A stretch of 60,481 nt of DNA from JALRBM01 sp964477195. GTDB lineage: Bacteria; Patescibacteriota; Saccharimonadia; Saccharimonadales; Saccharimonadaceae. The position numbers and the translations under genes are program-made. Below the pieces are notes generated by a model. The model saw nothing but the letters and a program-made list of their open reading frames with translations, was not told the origin of the DNA and did no database searches. Shown piece after piece: positions 7,141-15,527 of this stretch. The DNA lies in contig CAYZCX010000007.1 of assembly GCA_964477195.1 (NCBI GenBank), positions 1 through 60,481 on the forward strand. The letters run 5' to 3'. Numbering within the stretch: position 1 is the first letter of the stretch; every line of letters starts with the position of its first letter.

Positions 7141-8858
7141 CTAGCGCCAAGCTAGGAGTGCACGTCGGGGGCATGCTGATGTATGCCGCCGCAACCTACG
7201 ACAGCTTGCTCAAGACGGCCATCGAAGCGGTGCAGAACGCGCTCGATGCTAAAGCGAAAAACGTCTTTGTCGGCATCGATCTGTGTGATCGTTTCGCTAC
7301 GATTGCCGATGACGGTCGGGGTGTGAGCCCCGAGAAGTTCGCCAAAGCACTCATGGCGGTTGGTCGCTCGCAGAAAACGCGTCAGCCCGATGCGCTCGGA
7401 AAGTTTGGCTTGGGATTGATCTCCCCGCTCGACAAGTGTAAGTTCTTCGAGTTCATTAGTCGGGTCGGCCGCAAGGGTGAGATTCATGCCTGGGTGTTCG
7501 CTCAGGATAAGATCAAGAACTGTGAGACAGACTCTCAGATTGATGAGCTTGTCCTGAAGGACATGCCTTCTTTGGAGGCGGCCTTCCAGGCTGAAGCCGA
7601 TCGTATCGGTGCCGTTTGGAATACGATTGTCCGGTTGCACGACATTACGGCTGATCGGGTCGTGAGTCGTCTGACGGTGGAAAAGCTGGCGAGTGACATC
7701 CGAACTCGGTTCGGAGACGCCATGCAAAACCACAACACGACCTGCCACTTGTTTGTTCGTGATGAGCGAGGACAAGTGCAACAGACGGCGGTGAAGCCCT
7801 TGGAATACAAGGGTGAGCCACTCGATGGCTCACCGTTCGTGATCGACTCGTCCACAGGGGAAGCTGGCAAGATCACTATCGAGCTCTACCGCGCCGTTCA
7901 GTCGAGCGGTAAGAGGCGAGGAGTAATTCGCGTTTCGGACTCCAGGGGTGCTGTTTACGGCATTCCGCTCAAGGAGTTCCTCGCGCAAGTCAAGCGAGAC
8001 CTTGGCTACTCCACGAAGAACGAGGAAGGCTTCGCCGAACTCTTGAGTGGTTATTTCGAGGGTCTAGTGAGGGCCAACCTTGACATCAACGTCAAACGAG
8101 ATGGCTTTCTGTGTAACCAAGCACTTCTCGACTTCGTGATCGCTTTCGACACCTGGTACAACACGGTTGGTCGAGAGTTTTATGAAGGAGAGAGGGATCG
8201 GGTTCGCGACGATCGCTACAGGGAACTGATGGGACGTTCGCTCGCGGATGTTCAGCAGGTTCTCGAGAGCCGACCGGACTTCGAGGATACTATCCGCGCG
8301 ATTCGGGATGCGGTCGAGTTGGGGCTGGAGACAGGCCAAGGAGGACATTCCGCTAGCGGAAACCAAGTGCTTCGGATCAAGAGTTCTGCCGGAGGCGGAT
8401 CTCGCGATCGCTCACCCTCAAGCTCGAGTGGGCAAAAGAACAAACAAGAAAAAACTGCCGGTGGTGATGGCAACGTTGGGTTGGGAACGACTCAGCGAAA
8501 GCCTGGCCGCACCGCAGTTAAGGGCACCTCGCTTGGACTTACGGTCGAAGTGACCGAGTTTGAGCTCAGCAACGACCTGTGGCGGTATGATCCGTCTGCG
8601 GGTCTGATCAGCTTCAACTCGGCCAACGATGTGTGGGCAGATCTGGACGGGGCGAGCACGGAGACGCGCCATCTCTACCACGATCACTGGATGGTCCAAC
8701 TCCAGAAGTGGGGTATCACTGAAGTGATCCGGATGCTCATGCTTCCCGTGGACAGATGGGAGGATTTCGCCGCGTCCAGTCGGGCATCGGCTCGGCTTTA
8801 TGCTGATATGTGTATCAAGCCGTACAAATCCTCGCAGCGGCTTACTCCACTCGCATGA
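7137..8858 (+). CDS. GHKL (Hsp90/MutL-like) ATPase of unknown role
   Basis: The N-terminal 200 residues carry the Bergerat ATP-binding motifs: N-box EAVQNALDAKAKNV near residue 30, G1 box ADDGRGVSPEKF near residue 59 and G2 box LGKFGLGLIS near residue 88. These define the gyrase/Hsp90/histidine-kinase/MutL superfamily. No kinase, response-regulator or MutL endonuclease motif follows. Residues about 420-460 are a Gly/Ser/Lys-rich linker, and the last 100 residues form a separate Trp-rich domain. The start is a TTG inside the stop of the preceding gene. Similar Hsp90-like ATPases occur in bacterial defence islands. A defence or DNA-surveillance role is plausible but only inferred. Confidence 0.75.
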   Translation: MTSAKLGVHVGGMLMYAAATYDSLLKTAIEAVQNALDAKAKNVFVGIDLCDRFATIADDGRGVSPEKFAKALMAVGRSQKTRQPDALGKFGLGLISPLDKCKFFEFISRVGRKGEIHAWVFAQDKIKNCETDSQIDELVLKDMPSLEAAFQAEADRIGAVWNTIVRLHDITADRVVSRLTVEKLASDIRTRFGDAMQNHNTTCHLFVRDERGQVQQTAVKPLEYKGEPLDGSPFVIDSSTGEAGKITIELYRAVQSSGKRRGVIRVSDSRGAVYGIPLKEFLAQVKRDLGYSTKNEEGFAELLSGYFEGLVRANLDINVKRDGFLCNQALLDFVIAFDTWYNTVGREFYEGERDRVRDDRYRELMGRSLADVQQVLESRPDFEDTIRAIRDAVELGLETGQGGHSASGNQVLRIKSSAGGGSRDRSPSSSSGQKNKQEKTAGGDGNVGLGTTQRKPGRTAVKGTSLGLTVEVTEFELSNDLWRYDPSAGLISFNSANDVWADLDGASTETRHLYHDHWMVQLQKWGITEVIRMLMLPVDRWEDFAASSRASARLYADMCIKPYKSSQRLTPLA

Positions 8859-8925
8859 AATGGGCTTGATCCGACTCAATCGGATTTATGGGGCACGACC
8901 CTTATCGTGAAGTCGTCATAGTGGC

Positions 8926-8957
8926 GCCCCCTCGTGTAAAAGCGAGGGGCTATTTTT
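8926..8957 (+). terminator. Terminator between the GHKL pair and the convergent gene
   Basis: CCCCTCG pairs with CGAGGGG, followed by CTATTTTTTAT. It touches the stop codon of the converging minus-strand gene and may serve both directions. Confidence 0.75.
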
Positions 8958-9439
8958 TATTGCTGGGCCTGAGTGGGGTTTGAGAGATAGTCAATTTCTT
9001 TGATGATATCAAGAAGTGCCTGAGCTCGCCTTGCCTCATCGGTAATATTACGTGCGGCTTCATGCGCAGGACCAATAAGCGCTTGGTCGTCGGTAGAGCG
9101 AATGAGCAAGAGATAGGTGTCAAATTTTTCTTCTGGAGCGACATTCAATTTATCAACAAGCGGACGCAACTCACTCAGTGCGTCTTTTTTGATAGAGTCG
9201 AGATTACCAGTTGGGACAGAAGGGGTAACTATCGGTGCAGCAGGAGCAACTGGTGTCACCGCAGGTTCTTGCTCTAGAGGCGTCGCCACTTCTTCGGCTT
9301 CGTCTGCTGGTGGTACGACAGGTTCGTCAGTGACGGGTGTTGTTACTGCCTCATCGGCTTGCTGTGTGACGCCGGCGAGTACCTTTGCCAGCTCTTGATC
9401 GTCACTAATTGGTTGCTGAGTTGTTGGTTGAATATCCAT
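8957..9439 (-). CDS. Unknown Pro/Thr/Glu-rich protein
   Basis: This 160-residue protein has a low-complexity N-terminal half rich in Pro, Thr, Val and Glu (VTDEPVVPPADEAEEVATPL). A compact helical C-terminal domain of about 90 residues follows (LDSIKKDALSELRPLVDKLN, then ALLDIIKEIDYLSNPTQ). No signal peptide is visible, so it is probably cytoplasmic. I chose the ATG at 9439, which follows AGAGGTGGGC. It is transcribed divergently from the downstream isomerase gene. Function unknown. Confidence 0.7.
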   Translation of the reverse strand: MDIQPTTQQPISDDQELAKVLAGVTQQADEAVTTPVTDEPVVPPADEAEEVATPLEQEPAVTPVAPAAPIVTPSVPTGNLDSIKKDALSELRPLVDKLNVAPEEKFDTYLLLIRSTDDQALIGPAHEAARNITDEARRAQALLDIIKEIDYLSNPTQAQQ

Positions 9440-9531
9440 GCCCACCTCTGGTTATTACTTATGCTTCTTTTGTAAATACTGTATCATAGAAAGAGTAATG
9501 CCTGCAAGGCATAGCTAAGTGGAGGAACATA

Positions 9532-10575
9532 ATGTTAGATGATGATAATGTACTCAGGCAGCGTGATCCATCCGGCGCGTTGACTGTCGCGGCAAAACAA
9601 TACGAACAAGCTCAATTTCCAGTCCAGATACAAAACCCCGAGAATGACGGGCGCAAAATCGAACAGATTGTCGTGGCAGGCATGGGGGGCTCCGCTCTCG
9701 CCGCAGTGCTCGCTAAAGCGTGGTTAAAAAACGAACTCACGATACCGCTGGAGGTAGTGCGCACTTATGATTTACCGGCATATGTCGATGAACACACTCT
9801 CGTTATCGCAAGCAGCTACTCAGGAAATACAGAAGAAACATTGAGCGGCCTTGAGGAGGCTATCCAGAGGAAGGCTCAAATTGCCATCATTGCTTCGGGC
9901 GGGAAGTTGAAAACTGCCGCAGAAGAAAAAGCTATTGCGCATGTCGCGCTTCCCGACAGTTTGCAGCCTCGCATGGCGGTTATTTATAATCTGCGCGCGT
10001 TGCTTGCGTTATTTGCCCACTTCGGCGTGACTTCGACCGAGAAATTCGACGAAATAGCCAAGGCAGCAACCTGGCTTCACGAAGAAACGAGACAGTGGGA
10101 GACGAGTGTCTCTGTGGCAAAAAACGAAGCCAAACAACTTGCTCTTCTCACCGTAGGGAAAACCCCGGTTTTTTACGCGGGAAGTCTCATGTTTCCTGTC
10201 GCGTACAAGTGGAAGATCAGCTGGAATGAAAATGCGAAGAATGTTGCTTTTTGCAATGAATTGCCAGAATTTAATCACAATGAGTTTATCGGATGGTCGT
10301 CGCACCCTGTCAATAAACCATTTGTGATTCTTGATCTCGTCAGCAATCTTGAGCATCCTCGAATTCTCAAGCGTTTTGAAATCACCGATCGTCTGCTTAG
10401 TGGCAAACGGCCAAAAGCGAATACGATCAAGCTGAAGGGTGATACGGCAATAAAACAATACCTCTGGGCGAGTATTTTGGCAGATTTTACCAGTATATAT
10501 GTCGCCATCCTTAATGGAGTTGATCCCACGCCGGTAGATCTCGTTGAAAAATTAAAGCACGAGCTAGCTAAGTAG
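9532..10575 (+). CDS. Bifunctional phosphoglucose/phosphomannose isomerase-type SIS protein
   Basis: This 347-residue protein has two SIS domains. VVAGMGGSALAAVLAKAWL near residue 50 and TLVIASSYSGNTEETLSGL near residue 90 are the first sugar-isomerase signature and phosphate-binding loop. The late GWSSHPVNKPFVILDL region and the EKLKHELAK end match the bacterial/archaeal PGI/PMI family, which interconverts glucose-6-P or mannose-6-P with fructose-6-P. GGAGGAACATA precedes the ATG. In a reduced genome this single enzyme could link hexose phosphates to glycan precursors and to the G6PD encoded further along. A hairpin follows the gene. Confidence 0.85.
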   Translation: MLDDDNVLRQRDPSGALTVAAKQYEQAQFPVQIQNPENDGRKIEQIVVAGMGGSALAAVLAKAWLKNELTIPLEVVRTYDLPAYVDEHTLVIASSYSGNTEETLSGLEEAIQRKAQIAIIASGGKLKTAAEEKAIAHVALPDSLQPRMAVIYNLRALLALFAHFGVTSTEKFDEIAKAATWLHEETRQWETSVSVAKNEAKQLALLTVGKTPVFYAGSLMFPVAYKWKISWNENAKNVAFCNELPEFNHNEFIGWSSHPVNKPFVILDLVSNLEHPRILKRFEITDRLLSGKRPKANTIKLKGDTAIKQYLWASILADFTSIYVAILNGVDPTPVDLVEKLKHELAK

Positions 10576-10590
10576 CGGATAAAAGGAAGA

Positions 10591-10616
10591 GGCTCGGAAA
10601 CAATAATCCGAGCCTT
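10591..10616 (+). terminator. Hairpin after the isomerase gene
   Basis: GGCTCGGA pairs with TCCGAGCC around an eight-base loop. The trailing T-run is only two bases, so termination strength is uncertain. Confidence 0.6.
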
Positions 10617-10716
10617 CCCGCTGTCCTTCAGCTTTCACGGCGACAGTGTCTATCGGCATTATGCGTATCATATATACAATTATGTTTCTTGCGAAAGATA
10701 TAAGCTCGAATGAATA

Positions 10717-10743
10717 AGGGCGGGCCATCTTACGGCCCGCCCT
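10717..10743 (-). terminator. Terminator of the 131-residue minus-strand gene
   Basis: AGGGCGGGCC pairs with GGCCCGCCCT. It lies 80 bases beyond the stop of the minus-strand gene that ends at 10823. I see no credible gene in 10617-10822. Confidence 0.7.
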
Positions 10744-10822
10744 ACTCTCAAAGAATGCCTCCCCTGAGCCATGCCGTGGAAGTCTGCGGCTCTTGAAGCC
10801 GTGCTTCACGAGAGCGCGAACT

Positions 10823-11218
10823 CTAGTCATATCGATTCTTTTTGAGGTTTACTAACCGATCAGGGCGTGTGAGAGGAGACGCGAATGTTGACGCCGTCGT
10901 GCAGACTCTGCAAGTCTCTTGTGAGGCTCTCAAAGTCCGCTTGAGCCACGTTATGGATGGCTCAAACCGGTCGGTCGCGATATGTGACTTGTAGGCGAGT
11001 ATGAGCTTCGCCTTCAGTTGAATCGCATTAAGTATTCCAGGACAAACCCTCTCGACGATCTCTTTTACTGTGTCGTAACCTGCTCCTTGATAGACGACAT
11101 CTACCCAAACTTCCTTCCCATCCGGCGCCTGTAGCTTCACAATGAGGTTGGGCGGAGCGGTGTTTGCGTGCTTCGCAGCAACAAAAAAACGGATCGCAAC
11201 CCTGTAATCTGAGGACAC
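10823..11218 (-). CDS. Unknown 131-residue cassette protein
   Basis: I do not recognise this protein. The first half (DYRVAIRFFVAAKHANTAPP, then VWVDVVYQGAGYDTVKEI) looks like an alternating beta/alpha fold. The second half is basic, with LKRTLRASQETCRVCTTAST containing a CxxC that could bind metal. It has no export signal. The GTG at 11218 follows AGGAGTTTTTC. The gene stands alone between convergent units with a hairpin beyond its stop, like the other cassette genes, and its codons are GC-richer than those of the ABC transporter genes next to it. Confidence 0.6.
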   Translation of the reverse strand: MSSDYRVAIRFFVAAKHANTAPPNLIVKLQAPDGKEVWVDVVYQGAGYDTVKEIVERVCPGILNAIQLKAKLILAYKSHIATDRFEPSITWLKRTLRASQETCRVCTTASTFASPLTRPDRLVNLKKNRYD

Positions 11219-11350
11219 GAAAAACTCCTATCGAATGCTTTGCTAGCTTTAGTACAAGCCAAGACAAAGTACTGGTCGGTCCGAATTATTTTATCATGTT
11301 ATTGCGACATGTACAATTTCATTCTATATTCTCTCGTCATCGACATCCTT

Positions 11351-12583
11351 CTATCTGTAGTGCCGCAAAGACTCGATCGGGTCTTTTTGTGCGGCGCGCA
11401 TAGCAGGATAGATGCCAAAGATCGTCCCTATACCAACTGACAAACCAAATGCAGCGAGCGCAATTTGCCACGTAAATGCGGGGCTAAAGGTAAAGAATGT
11501 ACTGATAGCAAATGCTAAAACGTACCCTCCTACATAGCCTAGAAGCCCGCCGAATAGACTGATAATCAGTGCCTCAATGAGGAATTGCCATATGACGTTT
11601 CCATTGCTGGCGCCCACGGCCTTACGAAGACCTATTTCACGCGTTCGCTCGGCTACACCGACTAGCATAATATTCATGATGCCGATTCCTCCAACCAATA
11701 GGGAAATAGCCGCAATAGCCGTCATGACACTTGTCAGCGCAATAAAGAAACGATTGGCAGGTTCGGCTACTTGCGCGCCAGAGAGCACGGTGAAATCTTT
11801 TTCGTTATCATGATTCTTTAAAAGCCGAGATTCTACTTCTTTCAAAGCACCAGGAAGGACCTTGGCGTCTTTTGCCCGAATATCAATCTGTTGAATCTCG
11901 GCAACGCCCTGATGAAAACTCTTGCCGCTCTCGAGACTAATAATAGCTGCATGATCAAAGTCGACATTATTAAAGTTAATTGGGTTATTCGTACGTTTCA
12001 ATATGCCAATAACGGTAAACGTTTGGTTACGAATCTTAAATGTCTGACCAATCGATTGATCGGTGCCAAACAGATCAACAGAAAGCTGGCTACCGATAAC
12101 CGCCGTGTCTCTATTTGTCACACTATCGATAAACTGTCCGTCACGAATAGGTAAGCCGGCAATATCCTTCAAATCGGGAGTTGTGCTAACAATAGTCCCA
12201 TTTGATACGGTTGTATCGCCACTCTTTACGGTACTATTTACCACCATGATCGGTGCGGCTGAGTCTATTCCATCCACTTTTTGAATGTCTTCGATGTCTT
12301 TTTCGGTAAGTGTACTTGCGGTATATGACCGGTCGATAGTTGGGTTACTAAGGATATCGGTCGTTTTTTCAGGACTGCCGGGACGGATCACGCCAATATT
12401 TCCACCAAGCCCATCCACCTGTCGGTCGACCAGATGGCTAATGCCACCACTCAGCGACAGTATGGTCGTCACGCTCGCGACACCAATCGCGACACCAAGT
12501 GTCGTCAACAGCGTACGGGCACGGGTTGTTCTGAGCGAATGGTAGGCGCTTTGGATATGATCAACAATCAGTAATTTACTCAT
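11351..12583 (-). CDS. ABC transporter permease, MacB/FtsX type
   Basis: This 410-residue membrane protein has a MacB-like layout: one N-terminal membrane segment (TLLTTLGVAIGVASVTTIL), a large extracellular domain of about 220 residues, then three C-terminal segments in an FtsX domain. SLLVGGIGIMNIMLVGVAER followed by TREIGLRKAVGA is the FtsX signature. The protein should pair with the ATPase encoded just before it; their frames overlap by four bases. Such systems export peptides or lipoproteins or act as mechanotransmitters. No periplasmic adaptor gene is adjacent, as is usual in single-membrane bacteria. The cargo is unknown. Confidence 0.88.
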   Translation of the reverse strand: MSKLLIVDHIQSAYHSLRTTRARTLLTTLGVAIGVASVTTILSLSGGISHLVDRQVDGLGGNIGVIRPGSPEKTTDILSNPTIDRSYTASTLTEKDIEDIQKVDGIDSAAPIMVVNSTVKSGDTTVSNGTIVSTTPDLKDIAGLPIRDGQFIDSVTNRDTAVIGSQLSVDLFGTDQSIGQTFKIRNQTFTVIGILKRTNNPINFNNVDFDHAAIISLESGKSFHQGVAEIQQIDIRAKDAKVLPGALKEVESRLLKNHDNEKDFTVLSGAQVAEPANRFFIALTSVMTAIAAISLLVGGIGIMNIMLVGVAERTREIGLRKAVGASNGNVIWQFLIEALIISLFGGLLGYVGGYVLAFAISTFFTFSPAFTWQIALAAFGLSVGIGTIFGIYPAMRAAQKDPIESLRHYR

Positions 12584-13413
12584 GATTTCTTAGCCTTCGA
12601 TGTTTTTGCCTTGGTTTTTCGTTTTTTAGTGGGCTTTTTTGGCGCTTTTTCTTTGGCGGTTCGTCTGGCGCTGAGGGGAACTTTTTCGGATGACGGCTCC
12701 TCAACTTTTATAGGAATCTTGGTGTCGCTATCAATTTTCCCATCTAACATATGGATAACGCGACTCGCATATGTCGTCAAGGCCGGGTTGTGGGTCACCA
12801 TTATGATCGTATTACCGCGTTTGTGGATATCAGAAAGTTCTTCCATAATAATATGACTCGATTTGCTATCGAGATTTCCTGTTGGCTCATCCGCCAGAAT
12901 AATAGAAGGATTGCTGACAAGTGCCCTCGCTATAGCGACACGCTGCATCTGCCCTCCCGATAGTTGCCACGGCATGTAATATTCACGCTCTGACAAGTGG
13001 AAATTCTTCAAAATATCGCTGGCTTGCTGTAGGCGCTTTGTCCGTAACATACCACGATAGGTGAGGGGGAGCGCGACATTTTCTATGACAGAAAGTCGAT
13101 TGATAAGGTTGAAGTTTTGAAAAACAATACCGATTTGCTGACTGCGAATCCGTGCACGTCGTGCGCTTCCGAGCTTTTCCATCGAACCGCCATCGAGAAG
13201 ATAGTCGCCCTCACTGCCTCGATCAAGCAATCCCAGAATATTAAGCAGAGTCGTTTTTCCACATCCGCTCGGCCCCATGATCGTAATAAACTCACCACGC
13301 TCAATCGTGAGATCGACTCCATCGAGCGCCCTATGCTCAGCATCGCCTACCCCATAGGTTTTCCGTAGGTCGCGAAGTTCAATGACTGGTATGGAAGCGT
13401 CGGCTTTTGGCAT
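12580..13413 (-). CDS. ABC transporter ATPase, MacB/LolD family
   Basis: This 277-residue ATPase has Walker A GPSGCGKTT near residue 45, signature LSGGQMQRVAIARAL, Walker B IILADEPTGNLDS and the switch His in IIMVTHNPAL. It energises the permease encoded by the overlapping downstream gene. The last 60 residues are a Lys/Ala/Pro-rich tail (APKKPTKKRKTKAKTSKAKK) that is not part of the usual domain. I chose the ATG at 13413 because a TATAAT box lies at 13423-13428, nine bases away, implying a nearly leaderless message; a longer frame to 13452 would start upstream of it. Confidence 0.9.
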   Translation of the reverse strand: MPKADASIPVIELRDLRKTYGVGDAEHRALDGVDLTIERGEFITIMGPSGCGKTTLLNILGLLDRGSEGDYLLDGGSMEKLGSARRARIRSQQIGIVFQNFNLINRLSVIENVALPLTYRGMLRTKRLQQASDILKNFHLSEREYYMPWQLSGGQMQRVAIARALVSNPSIILADEPTGNLDSKSSHIIMEELSDIHKRGNTIIMVTHNPALTTYASRVIHMLDGKIDSDTKIPIKVEEPSSEKVPLSARRTAKEKAPKKPTKKRKTKAKTSKAKKS

Positions 13414-13572
13414 AACTATACTATTATATGAACGTCTTCTCTTGAAAAGCAACCGTTGAGAAGAGGTAAATTATACAACTCGCCCTCCATGAGACTTTGA
13501 CAAATTGCTTATGCGCATGCTAAGTGTATTCAGTAGACGGTTTTACAAAATCAATAACACGAGAGGAAGTGA

Positions 13573-14553
13573 ATGAGAGAACTGAATCCAATAAGTCAGG
13601 AAGAGTCAGCTGAAATACTTGCCGGACCTCGGGATATCCCTGCTCACATTGTTCATGAAATTACCGAGTACCTCGCGGACGGAACACCCCTTGTTTCGCC
13701 CGCGGCGTTTGATGAGTTTGTCGAAGCTTCTCTTGCGGAAACGCCCAAAACGAATTTGGGCGAGACGATAGAAAATACCGCTCGACGAGTTATCAAACTC
13801 GGCTCTACCTCCGTTCATATGGCTCACATGCTTGCGGCAGATATGTGGGTGTCAAGCGTTCATGGCCCCAAAAGAACTGCGCCACGTGCCAGGCGACTCG
13901 GCGAGCACAACCAGACAGTCACAAATGTTTATGAGTCAGCTTTTGCTCCTACTCTTAACGAAGATCGCGACAGAATACTAAGGGTTTTCCTCACAGCATT
14001 CCAGGATGGTGCCAAGACATACTGCACCACAGTCGAGGGTGACAGCAAGAATCAAAAAGTCTACAATCTTGCGCTTATACAAAACATACTTCCGTATCTC
14101 GAGACGCTTTCATCAGATCAAAAAGAAGTCATAGAGCTTCTTGCAACACACGATATGATCGGCACAGCCATGCGAAAATACAACGACAAGGGACAACCGT
14201 TTGAAGAAGTAGTGGGTGAGGCTGAAGCTCAGATGGATGAGCTAAGACGACAACTCCCTGATGCGTATAAGGATAGGGCAGAGCAGTATGTTGACGTCGT
14301 ATTTCGCGCCGATGCGGGTGCGCATACTCAGCATCCAGCGGCTCGCTATGTCGATATAGCGACCGGTCACGTTATGCCCGATGTCACTGACGAAGATAGA
14401 CGGCGAACCAATACTAAAGGACTGCCATTGACACTCGACCGGCTTTTTTCAGAAGAACCCGAACACCAGGGAAAGCTTCGTTTTTACCGCGCGAAGGATC
14501 TCGAAGTGGTTCGTCGTCTGCTCCCAACCATTTATCCGGGTGGCGAACAATGA
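13573..14553 (+). CDS. Unknown 326-residue protein coupled to a HAD phosphatase
   Basis: I do not recognise this soluble, mostly helical protein. Possible metal- or phosphate-binding features are SVHMAHMLAADMW near residue 82 and ELLATHDMIGTAM near residue 197, whose adjacent His-Asp recalls HD-type phosphohydrolases. The full HD motif set is not evident. The ATG follows GAGAGGAAGTGA. The stop overlaps the next start by four bases, so the two proteins are likely made together and may act in the same pathway. Confidence 0.75.
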   Translation: MRELNPISQEESAEILAGPRDIPAHIVHEITEYLADGTPLVSPAAFDEFVEASLAETPKTNLGETIENTARRVIKLGSTSVHMAHMLAADMWVSSVHGPKRTAPRARRLGEHNQTVTNVYESAFAPTLNEDRDRILRVFLTAFQDGAKTYCTTVEGDSKNQKVYNLALIQNILPYLETLSSDQKEVIELLATHDMIGTAMRKYNDKGQPFEEVVGEAEAQMDELRRQLPDAYKDRAEQYVDVVFRADAGAHTQHPAARYVDIATGHVMPDVTDEDRRRTNTKGLPLTLDRLFSEEPEHQGKLRFYRAKDLEVVRRLLPTIYPGGEQ

Positions 14554-15338
14554 TCGAGAGAATTGATGCAATTGCCTGGGATGTTGATAACACAGGTTTT
14601 GATCATCTCACCAAAACCGTTCCCGCAAAAGAGGCATTGAATGCTCTCGAAATTCCTTCTATCCCTGCGACTGCTCGAAACGTTCCTCTCATGCGCAAAA
14701 TTGCCAATCACGGTGTTCGTCTGACTCACCTTGGATCGCTCGATAGCGGAGCAACCGCGTTTGATTTTGGAGGCGAAGATGTCGTTTGGAAGAATTGGCT
14801 TGAAGATGACACAGTGACTGAAATCGCGCGTAAAGCTGGTAAAAAATGCATCGAAATGTCAGTTTCCACGCTCGAAGCTCGTATTAAGCTAGATCTGGCC
14901 TCTATTGATAGTCGATGGAGATATCCAGAAGAGTCGCCGACTGTATTTGCCAAGTATCCTCTCGAGCAAAGGCCATGGCTCGAAGAAATCCTCGGAGGCA
15001 TCGATGGGGTAAAGGTCCGCTTTATGCGCTTCGAAAACAGCGAAACCCTCGGTTGTTTTCAGGTAACGGTGGAAGGAGTCGATAAAGGAACGGGAATTAC
15101 GAAAGTATTCGATCTGGCAGGTTTAAGTGACGCCCGAGCCGCCGCGGTGGGCGATGATATTTCCGGTGATGGCCCGCTTTTCGACGCAATTCATGCTATG
15201 AAGCAGCGAGGTATAGCAGTCGCGATGGGAAATGCTGATCCACAACTTAAGGCCAAGGCAGATCTCGTCGTACCCTCGGTATCAGATACTCCCGACGGAC
15301 TTACCTATGCAATCCACTATCTCAATCTGGTAAAATAG
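14550..15338 (+). CDS. HAD-superfamily hydrolase, Cof-like
   Basis: This 262-residue protein begins with a HAD motif I, AWDVDNTGFD (Asp-x-Asp-x-T with nucleophile near residue 10). It ends with the Cof/type IIB motif IV region, AAVGDDISGDGPLFDA, followed by AVAMGNADPQLKAKADLVVP. The 100-residue insertion between motifs fits a C2 cap. Family members dephosphorylate sugar phosphates or nucleotides in the cytoplasm. The Asn in DVDNT replaces the usual Gly. It is the second gene of an overlapping pair with the unknown 326-residue protein. The substrate is not predictable. Confidence 0.8.
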   Translation: MIERIDAIAWDVDNTGFDHLTKTVPAKEALNALEIPSIPATARNVPLMRKIANHGVRLTHLGSLDSGATAFDFGGEDVVWKNWLEDDTVTEIARKAGKKCIEMSVSTLEARIKLDLASIDSRWRYPEESPTVFAKYPLEQRPWLEEILGGIDGVKVRFMRFENSETLGCFQVTVEGVDKGTGITKVFDLAGLSDARAAAVGDDISGDGPLFDAIHAMKQRGIAVAMGNADPQLKAKADLVVPSVSDTPDGLTYAIHYLNLVK

Positions 15339-15353
15339 GGGAGAGTAAGTCTT

Positions 15354-15443
15354 GGAGAGGTGCAAGAGTGGTTGAATTGGCACGCCTGGAACGCGTGTGT
15401 GCTAGCAATAGTACCCAGGGTTCGAATCCCTGTCTCTCCGCCA
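15354..15443 (+). tRNA. tRNA-Ser (GGA anticodon)
   Basis: The 90-base gene has a seven-pair acceptor stem (GGAGAGG with TCTCTCC, one G-T pair), a CACGC/GCGTG anticodon stem with loop CTGGAAC (anticodon GGA, reading TCC), the long variable arm of type II serine tRNAs, a TTCGAAT T-loop with CAGGG/CCCTG stem, discriminator G and an encoded CCA. Confidence 0.96.
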
Positions 15444-15477
15444 AAAAATAGTGAAGTGCCAAACTTCACTATTTTTT
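15443..15477 (+). terminator. Terminator of tRNA-Ser
   Basis: AAAAAATAGTGAAGT pairs perfectly with ACTTCACTATTTTTT around a five-base loop, giving an intrinsic terminator directly abutting the tRNA 3' end. Confidence 0.9.
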
Positions 15478-15527
15478 GTTTTGGAGATTTTCATATATTA
15501 TTTAAACAACTAAGCAGGATGGGCACT

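Noticed and set aside
10564..10830. Minus-strand 88-codon frame overlapping the end of the 131-residue gene by ATGAC
   Set aside because: It reads straight through the strong GGGCGGGCC hairpin and a second hairpin, lacks a convincing ribosome site and has low-quality composition after residue 40.
15360..15527. N-terminal extension of the esterase into the tRNA gene
   Set aside because: The stretch is tRNA-Ser and its terminator. The ATG at 15528 after AGCAGG gives a normal membrane-anchor start.
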